Origin: Burkholderiaceae bacterium | GTDB lineage: Bacteria; Pseudomonadota; Gammaproteobacteria; Burkholderiales; Burkholderiaceae | Direction: 5' to 3' | Assembly: GCA_947459465.1 (NCBI GenBank) | Contig: CANHDS010000046.1 | Coordinates: 1 to 5,591, forward strand | DNA length: 5,591 nucleotides | Shown here: positions 1 through 5,591 of the stretch, one piece after another | Position numbering within the stretch: position 1 is the first letter of the stretch | How the letters are laid out: every line of letters starts with the position of its first letter | The notes under the pieces: model-generated | What the model saw: the letters and a program-made list of their open reading frames with translations, nothing else | Database searches by the model: none | Told to the model about the DNA's origin: nothing | Translations under genes and position numbers: made by a program

Positions 1-362
1 CGAATGTTGCATTGAATGACAACTACATCATTTTCATCATATGAATTACAAATAAATTCGGTGGGTAATCGCTCCCCCTTTTTATTGACTAAATCAATAT
101 TCTCGTAACGAACAAAACCATGTTCAATAATTTCCCTATGCGCAATTAATGCTTTATTTTTGTCTGCTAAAAGTCCTATTTCCCAAAGTTTTTTTCCAAG
201 TAAATCACTTTTGTCATAGCCCAAAAGTTGAATAATGTAGGGATTGGCGTCTTCGACTATTCCATCCGGATAAGACAAAATCAAAATTCCATCGCGCGCA
301 GTCTCAAATAATCGCGTATACCTTATGCTTTTAGTGATTGTTGGACTTGATTGATTAACCAT
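1..362 (-). CDS. PAS-domain sensory protein, N-terminal 120 residues (3' part beyond window)
   Basis: The reverse strand reads openly from an ATG at 362-360 to the window edge, giving 120 codons plus two bases. An in-frame TAA lies two codons upstream of the ATG, so this is the first possible ATG start; the ribosome site is poor. Residues about 16-120 form a PAS domain: RLFETARDGILIL, then the DGIVEDANP turn, LLGYDKSDLLGKKLWEIG, and a closing VVIQCNI strand. That last stretch is where PAS domains usually run into a CNIRDIT-type linker. No signal peptide or membrane segment is visible, so the visible part is probably cytoplasmic. PAS domains sense small molecules, light or redox state, or mediate dimerisation. 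The output domain (histidine kinase, GGDEF/EAL or other) is outside the window and cannot be named. The gene is divergent from the alanine-rich gene, and an FNR-like box lies about 176 bp upstream of its start. Confidence 0.85.
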   Translation of the reverse strand, partial: MVNQSSPTITKSIRYTRLFETARDGILILSYPDGIVEDANPYIIQLLGYDKSDLLGKKLWEIGLLADKNKALIAHREIIEHGFVRYENIDLVNKKGERLPTEFICNSYDENDVVVIQCNI

Positions 363-471
363 CAATTATCGTTCTGATTTATTCAATTTTTTAGTGGTTA
401 TCAATATTTTTTCTCGAGTCTAATTTTTAGTAAATGAAAAGGTTGAATGTTAAGTAATGTTTGAGATCGTC

Positions 472-497
472 ATTTTTTCATCCAAGCTTGAAAAAAT
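472..497. repeat. Perfect 9+9 bp inverted repeat with A6/T6 arms
   Basis: ATTTTTTCA (472-480) is followed by an 8-nt loop and its exact reverse complement TGAAAAAAT (489-497). The loop contributes to an AAGCTT at the centre right. The arms carry six consecutive T or A bases, so the element could work as a weak bidirectional terminator or attenuator, or be a protein-binding dyad. With only one G-C pair per stem, an RNA hairpin would be weak. In DNA this AT-rich, chance cannot be excluded. Confidence 0.4.
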
Positions 498-537
498 TAT
501 CTGCTGAGTGACATTTATTCACGACTTACTGATTTTT

Positions 538-555
538 TATTGATAAAAATCAATA
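538..555. promoter_or_regulatory. FNR/ANR-type operator (TTGAT-N4-ATCAA)
   Basis: The stretch is a perfect 7+4+7 palindrome, TATTGAT-AAAA-ATCAATA. Its core at 540-553 matches the FNR-family consensus TTGATNNNNATCAA at every fixed position. FNR/ANR/Dnr-type regulators respond to oxygen or nitric oxide. The centre is 546.5. On the minus strand a poor -10-like TAAATG (517-512) would place the box at about -41.5, the usual class II activator position, for the PAS gene. A better -10, GATAAT (501-496), would place it near -57.5. For the plus-strand gene the box is far upstream (about 238 bp from the start codon). The match is seen; regulation and direction are inferred. Confidence 0.55.
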
Positions 556-574
556 TTCCTATGGTATGAATATT
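552..574. repeat. 7+7 bp inverted repeat beside the FNR-like box
   Basis: AATATTC (552-558) and GAATATT (568-574) are exact reverse complements with a 9-nt spacer, inside which two more pairs (TA/TA) can form. It overlaps the right end of the FNR-like box by four bases. It could be a second operator half-pair or simply an effect of AT-rich composition. Confidence 0.25.
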
Positions 575-784
575 TGTTCGATGATTCAAATTACTGGTAT
601 CAAATAATTATGATATGCATGTCTTGATGAATTGACTTTTCGTTGAAAAGCGCTACTCAAATCAGATTAATTTTGATTTTTACCTTTACTTCGATGGCTA
701 TTTAAAGCATAGTAATCTCTTATTTATGTCGTTTTATGAAAATATTTCTGTTAACTGCTTAATATTTATAAGAAAAACTAGTCA

Positions 785-1279
785 ATGACAACTGAGTTTG
801 AAAAAATTAATGCCAAGCTATTGGCTCATGAAGCAGAAATTACTAAGCTTCGTAGCGGCTATGTTCTCATGAATGAACGCTACGTCAAAGCTCTTACTAG
901 TCTTAAAAATTTAACCTCAAGTGCATCTGAGGCAGCTAAAAAGGCGTGTCTCGCTGCTGAAAATGCAAAGGAAGCAACTGAGCGTTGTGCCAAAGCAGCA
1001 AAATTAGCAGCATCCCAATCAGTAATTGCTGCAGCCGAAGCAGCAGCGGAAGCTGCAAATTTCTCTGCAGAAGCATCTATCCAAGCTGCTGCTGCTGCGT
1101 CCGCTGCTGCTGCTGCAGCAGCGACGGCAGCTGCTGATCAGGCGGAAGCTGCCTCTCTAGAAGCATCAGCAGAGGCGGCATTAGCAACAAAGCGGGCAAC
1201 TGAAGCAGCTAGTGAGGCCTTAAAACTCGCTCAAGCTGCGGCAAATTTTGTTAAATCCATCAAAAAAAATAAATCCTAA
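785..1279 (+). CDS. Alanine-rich, proline-free helical protein of unknown function (164 aa)
   Basis: I do not recognise a family. Of 164 residues, 58 are alanine (about 35%); there is no proline or tryptophan and only one glycine, so the chain should be almost all helix. Residues 1-45 are mixed and charged, with helix-like spacing. Residues 50-154 can be read as fifteen heptads in which one core position is alanine in 11 of 15, as in an alanine-packed coiled coil. The densest part is residues 101-117. The C-terminus (FVKSIKKNKS) is basic. Two cysteines are present (55 and 68). There is no signal peptide or membrane segment. An in-frame TAG two codons upstream fixes ATG 785 as the first ATG start; the ribosome site is weak (an A-rich stretch near 770-778). 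It is divergent from the PAS gene. Phasin-like, nucleoid-associated (basic tail) or structural roles are possible but unproven. Reading through this repetitive stretch without a stop supports a real gene. Confidence 0.75.
   Translation: MTTEFEKINAKLLAHEAEITKLRSGYVLMNERYVKALTSLKNLTSSASEAAKKACLAAENAKEATERCAKAAKLAASQSVIAAAEAAAEAANFSAEASIQAAAAASAAAAAAATAAADQAEAASLEASAEAALATKRATEAASEALKLAQAAANFVKSIKKNKS
1085..1135 (+). repeat. Imperfect GCN trinucleotide tract coding polyalanine
   Basis: Seventeen codons encode five Ala, Ser, seven Ala, Thr and three Ala. Runs of GCT are mixed with GCA and GCG. The GCT runs (four in a row, twice) could gain or lose whole codons by slippage without breaking the frame, so the length may vary between strains. 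The mixture of synonymous codons suggests selection for the protein composition rather than a freshly expanded repeat. Confidence 0.6.
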
Positions 1280-1324
1280 AAAAACAATTCTGCATATTTG
1301 GATTATTAAGCCAAACTCGGTCTT

Positions 1325-1357
1325 CTAATCTAAATTAAATTGATTAGTTATTTTTTT
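1325..1357 (+). terminator. Probable weak intrinsic terminator of the Ala-rich gene
   Basis: CTAATC (1325-1330) pairs with GATTAG (1342-1347) across an 11-nt loop and is followed directly by TTATTTTTTT (1348-1357). The position, 45 bp after the stop codon, and the T tract fit a rho-independent terminator. The stem is only six pairs with two G-C pairs, so it would be weak. Confidence 0.4.
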
Positions 1358-1392
1358 AAACGAAATTCATACTATCAAATGAAAAAGAATCG

Positions 1393-1410
1393 ATTGTCTA
1401 ATTAGACAAT
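1393..1410. repeat. Perfect 18-bp palindrome between Ala-rich gene and tRNA
   Basis: ATTGTCTAATTAGACAAT equals its own reverse complement over all 18 bases. It lies 28 bp beyond the 3' end of the tRNA gene, where two transcription units converge. Read on the minus strand it gives a hairpin of up to seven pairs with an AATT loop, followed after four bases by TCTTTTT, so it may help end the tRNA transcript. It also resembles the dyad sites bound by dimeric GntR- or MarR-type repressors, but neither flanking gene starts nearby. Confidence 0.5.
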
Positions 1411-1438
1411 GAGCTTTTGATGAACCCTATCAATAGGA

Positions 1439-1528
<90 letters not shown>

Positions 1529-1544
1529 GATACTCGATGGCTCA

Positions 1545-2874
<1,330 letters not shown>

Positions 2875-2882
2875 TCAAGCCA

Positions 2883-3554
2883 TTAGTTTAGTCGCAAGAC
2901 CTCAGCACCTTGCGGGGGCTTAAATTGAAAGCGGCTGGCATCCACACTGGGATTAATTTGCATCTGGTTAAAAATGACCAATACCATGCTGCCAAACCCA
3001 TCGGTAAGCTCTAAGGCCTTGGGTTGGCCAGCGCTCATGCCAATCGCAATTTGGGTATATGGCAGATCGCCCTGCCCTGGTTTAGCCTTTGGCTTTAAGT
3101 TCACCCACTGTAAATTGGTTTTGGTCCCTGCGTCTTCCAAATCAAATTGCTGATCCAGAGCAGCGTCCCCAAACAGGATGGCGGCGGGCGATGCAGCCAA
3201 GGCCTGATTGGCTGACCGAATGGTTAATTGATTGAGGTCTTTATCCCACATCAGGAGTTGCTTACCATCCATGATGAGTTTTTGCTCATACGGCTTTTGA
3301 GTATCCCAGACAAAGCGACCTGGGCGCTGAAAGATAAATTGCCCAGAGGTTTGCCGAATCATCCTCGGTTTATCTTGCGGTTCATTGGGTTTAGGAGTGC
3401 GCATCTGTTGCTGCACAAACTCCCCTTGAGCAGAACGCACAGTTTTGACAAACTGGTTTAGTTGGTCAATACCTGAAGGTGGTGCTGGTTGCGCATGAAT
3501 CGCATTTGGAATAGCTAATGCTGGGACGGCGAAATAGACAATAAAACGCTTCAT
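2883..3554 (-). CDS. lolA: Outer-membrane lipoprotein carrier protein LolA
   Basis: LolA is the periplasmic chaperone that takes lipoproteins released by LolCDE at the inner membrane and passes them to LolB at the outer membrane. The 223-residue product opens with a signal peptide: MKRF, a hydrophobic stretch, and probable cleavage after Ala21 (AIHA/Q). Family features follow: the helix LNQFVKTVRSAQGEFVQQ (32-49), SGQFIFQRPGRFVWDT (70-85), PYEQKLIMDGKQLLMWDKDL (88-107) and a strand-rich C-terminal half ending FKPPQGAEVLRL. Only the mature start of the barrel carries an insertion-like polar stretch (PKPNEPQDKPR, 54-64). The signal peptide supports this start, although no Shine-Dalgarno sequence is visible in the 18 nt after the ftsK stop. 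Translational coupling to ftsK is therefore possible. Confidence 0.95.
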   Translation of the reverse strand: MKRFIVYFAVPALAIPNAIHAQPAPPSGIDQLNQFVKTVRSAQGEFVQQQMRTPKPNEPQDKPRMIRQTSGQFIFQRPGRFVWDTQKPYEQKLIMDGKQLLMWDKDLNQLTIRSANQALAASPAAILFGDAALDQQFDLEDAGTKTNLQWVNLKPKAKPGQGDLPYTQIAIGMSAGQPKALELTDGFGSMVLVIFNQMQINPSVDASRFQFKPPQGAEVLRLN

Positions 3555-3572
3555 TGTTTTGGGTTTGGTGAC

Positions 3573-5591
3573 TTATTCGCTGGGGCGAACCAAAATCTCG
3601 CGATTGCCATTGCCGCCCATCTTCGAGACTAAGCCGGCTTTTTCCATATCCTCTAAAAGACGTGCTGCCCGGTTGTAACCAATTCGTAAATGCCGCTGTA
3701 CCAATGAGATCGAGGCGCGTTTGTTCTCAAGCACAATCGCTACTGCTTGATCGTAGAGTGGGTCAGCTTCGCCACCACCATTCCCACCACCGCCATTGAT
3801 GGCATCCATGGTGGACTCATCGGCGCCCTCGAGTACGCCATCGATGTAATTGGCTTCACCCTTCTCTTTCAGCCACGAGACCACGCGATGCACTTCATCG
3901 TCTGACACGAACGCGCCGTGTACCCGAATTGGCAAGCCGGTCCCCGGAGGCATATACAACATATCACCCATGCCCAATAGCGTCTCAGCACCTTGCTGGT
4001 CTAGGATGGTGCGGCTATCGACTTTACTACTCACCTGAAATGAAATTCGGGTTGGAATATTTGCTTTAATCAGGCCCGTAATCACATCCACGCTCGGGCG
4101 TTGCGTTGCTAGCACCAAATGAATTCCAGCCGCACGTGCCTTTTGCGCAATCCGTGCAATCAACTCCTCGATCTTCTTGCCAGAGACCATCATGAGGTCG
4201 GCCAACTCATCAATGATCACCACAATCACCGGAGCTTTATAGAGTGGTTCTGGATCCTCAGGCGTTAAGCTAAATGGATTAGTCAGTTTCTCACCCTTCG
4301 CCTCGGCTTCTAAAATCTTTTTATTAAAGCCTGCTAAGTTGCGCACCCCAAACTTACTCATCAGTTTGTAACGACGCTCCATCTCATTAACCGCCCAATT
4401 GAGTGCGTTGTAGGCTTGCTTCATGTCGGTAACAACTGGGCAAAGTAGATGCGGCACCTTCTCATAGACCGACATCTCGAGCATCTTCGGATCGATCATG
4501 ATGAGTCGCACTTCATCGGGTTTGGCCTTAAAGAGGATCGACAAAATCATGGCGTTAATCCCCACCGACTTACCAGCACCAGTGGTACCAGCGACTAAGC
4601 AATGGGGCATCTTGGCTAAATCAGCCACCATGGGGCTACCCGAAATATCTTTACCCAAGGCTAAAGTAAGTAAGGAGTGATTGTCGTTATAGACCTGGGA
4701 GCTCAAAATCTCGGAGAGGTATACCGACTGTCGTGTCGGATTAGGTAACTCGAGCGCCATGCAGGTCTTACCAGGAATGGTCTCCACTACCCGCAAGCTC
4801 ACCACGCCGAGTGAGCGTGATAAATCACGCGAGAGGTTCACAATTTGACTACCCTTCACACCGACTGCCGGCTCAATCTCATAACGCGTGACGACCGGTC
4901 CTGGATATGCCGCAATCACTTTGGCTTGCACCCCAAAATCATCGAGCTTGCGCTCAATCAAGCGGGAGGTGAACTCTAAGGTCTCGGCAGAAATCGTCTC
5001 TTTTGCTTCTGGAACCGGGTCTAAGAGTGAAAGTGGCGGTAACTCCGAATCCGGAATTTCTACAAAGAGCGGTTGTTGCTTCTCGCGCTCAACGCGCTCA
5101 CTCTTCACAATCTTTAAGGGCTGATTAAAGATTTGTACCTTAGGTGCCACCTCTTCCCGAATCCGCACCTCTTCTACATGCTCTTCACGCTCAACCGCAG
5201 CTTGCTCACCAATCTTCTGATCCTCTTGTTCCTCGCGCTTCTCACGCAAACGACGAATACTTAGCTCGATAAAACGTCCAACTTGCTCAGAAAGCGTGAG
5301 CCACGAGAAATGCAAAAACAGGGAAAGCCCTGCGGCCAAACCAAAAATCAAGATGAGGGTGGCCCCAGTAAAGCCAAAGGCCATTTGTAGAGGGTCGCCA
5401 ATCAGTTCACCCAGGATGCCACCAGGGGGTCTCGGTAACTCCCACTGCAAGGAATGCATCCGAATCGATTCCAATCCCATGCTGCAGGTGAGCGTCAACG
5501 CAAACCCAAGCCAGCGGGTCCAAAAAGATTCTGGTTTGGCATCTGGGTTAGTGGGTAATGGCACGCTCCACAACTCACGCCAGCCTTGATA
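3573..5591 (-). CDS. ftsK: DNA translocase FtsK (5' end beyond window)
   Basis: FtsK is the septum-anchored ATPase that pumps DNA and activates XerCD at dif to resolve chromosome dimers during division. The frame is open to the window edge, giving 672 visible residues; roughly 100 N-terminal residues appear to be missing compared with about 770 in related bacteria. Counting from the first visible codon, hydrophobic segments near 24-40 and 70-96 (ending in the FtsK-like [12 protein letters not shown]) are the last membrane helices of the N-terminal domain. A short charged linker (about 106-175) follows, then the motor with Walker A GTTGAGKS (335-342) and Walker [11 protein letters not shown] (457-466). 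A glycine-rich hinge (599-607) leads to the winged-helix gamma domain (about 610-670, [20 protein letters not shown]), which reads polar KOPS sites and contacts XerD. The linker is much shorter than in E. coli FtsK. A TTG at 5573 is internal, not the start, because FtsK-like coding continues upstream of it (YQGWREL). Confidence 0.97.
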   Translation of the reverse strand, partial: YQGWRELWSVPLPTNPDAKPESFWTRWLGFALTLTCSMGLESIRMHSLQWELPRPPGGILGELIGDPLQMAFGFTGATLILIFGLAAGLSLFLHFSWLTLSEQVGRFIELSIRRLREKREEQEDQKIGEQAAVEREEHVEEVRIREEVAPKVQIFNQPLKIVKSERVEREKQQPLFVEIPDSELPPLSLLDPVPEAKETISAETLEFTSRLIERKLDDFGVQAKVIAAYPGPVVTRYEIEPAVGVKGSQIVNLSRDLSRSLGVVSLRVVETIPGKTCMALELPNPTRQSVYLSEILSSQVYNDNHSLLTLALGKDISGSPMVADLAKMPHCLVAGTTGAGKSVGINAMILSILFKAKPDEVRLIMIDPKMLEMSVYEKVPHLLCPVVTDMKQAYNALNWAVNEMERRYKLMSKFGVRNLAGFNKKILEAEAKGEKLTNPFSLTPEDPEPLYKAPVIVVIIDELADLMMVSGKKIEELIARIAQKARAAGIHLVLATQRPSVDVITGLIKANIPTRISFQVSSKVDSRTILDQQGAETLLGMGDMLYMPPGTGLPIRVHGAFVSDDEVHRVVSWLKEKGEANYIDGVLEGADESTMDAINGGGGNGGGEADPLYDQAVAIVLENKRASISLVQRHLRIGYNRAARLLEDMEKAGLVSKMGGNGNREILVRPSE

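Larger units (their letters stand above)
363..784. other. AT-rich divergent intergenic region
   Basis: This 422-bp stretch separates two divergent start codons and is about 26% GC by hand count. I find no convincing gene in it; stops are frequent in all frames. It holds a perfect FNR-type box (538-555), a 9+9 bp inverted repeat (472-497) and a 7+7 bp inverted repeat (552-574). Possible -10 elements are TATGAT on the plus strand (609-614) and GATAAT on the minus strand (501-496). Neither has a good -35, so I do not assign promoters firmly. Each gene would have a long untranslated leader if transcribed from these elements. Confidence 0.7.

Noticed and set aside
391..404. Second FNR-like site TTAGT-GGTT-ATCAA near the PAS gene start
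   Set aside because: Only one half-site matches the consensus; ATCAA half-sites are common in DNA this AT-rich.
1426..1437. Small inverted repeat CCTAT-CA-ATAGG just beyond the tRNA 3' end as a tRNA terminator
   Set aside because: The loop would be only two bases and no T tract follows on the minus strand.
1..1438. CRISPR array, insertion sequence or integrase remnants in the AT-rich left part
   Set aside because: No regularly spaced repeats, no terminal inverted repeats with a transposase frame, and no repeat of the tRNA 3' end could be found.
3070..3077. GGGCAGGG on the minus strand inside lolA, matching the E. coli FtsK-orienting KOPS consensus GGGNAGGG
   Set aside because: One match to a seven-base-specific motif is expected by chance in about 5.6 kb of double-stranded sequence, and the coding sequence explains it. 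Genome-wide strand bias would be needed to make it meaningful.
5571..5573. TTG as the ftsK start codon, giving a 666-residue protein
   Set aside because: The frame continues upstream to the window edge with FtsK-like residues (YQGWREL), and a complete FtsK needs further N-terminal membrane helices, so the gene is simply cut by the window.

Overview
The window looks like part of a betaproteobacterial chromosome, most likely a Burkholderiaceae member of moderate GC such as Polynucleobacter. That assignment is an inference from three things: the ftsK-lolA-serS gene order, the style of the proteins, and roughly 50% GC in the core genes set against very AT-rich flanks. No marker gene settles the genus.

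Right part (about 1439-5591), all on the minus strand: a compact core block transcribed right to left. It starts with ftsK, whose 5' end lies beyond the window. Then come lolA (periplasmic lipoprotein carrier), serS (seryl-tRNA synthetase) and a tRNA-Ser with anticodon CGA. Gaps are 18 nt (ftsK-lolA), 23 nt (lolA-serS) and 17 nt (serS-tRNA), so one operon is likely. The tRNA may also have its own promoter: a perfect TATAAT overlaps the serS stop codon. In E. coli the order is ftsK-lolA-rarA-serS; here rarA is missing from its usual place.

Left part (1-1438): AT-rich and accessory in character, beginning at the 3' end of the tRNA. It holds two divergent genes. One, on the minus strand and cut by the window's left edge, encodes a protein with an N-terminal PAS sensor domain. 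The other, on the plus strand, encodes a 164-residue alanine-rich, proline-free, probably coiled-coil protein of unknown function. The 422 bp between them (about 26% GC by hand count) contain a perfect FNR/ANR-type box (TTGAT-N4-ATCAA) and further inverted repeats. This suggests oxygen- or redox-linked control of one or both genes. A weak intrinsic terminator follows the alanine-rich gene, and a perfect 18-bp palindrome lies between that terminator and the tRNA.

The core block is ordinary housekeeping. The part worth a second look is the left side: the divergent PAS/Ala-rich pair, its FNR-like box, and its position against the 3' end of a tRNA gene.
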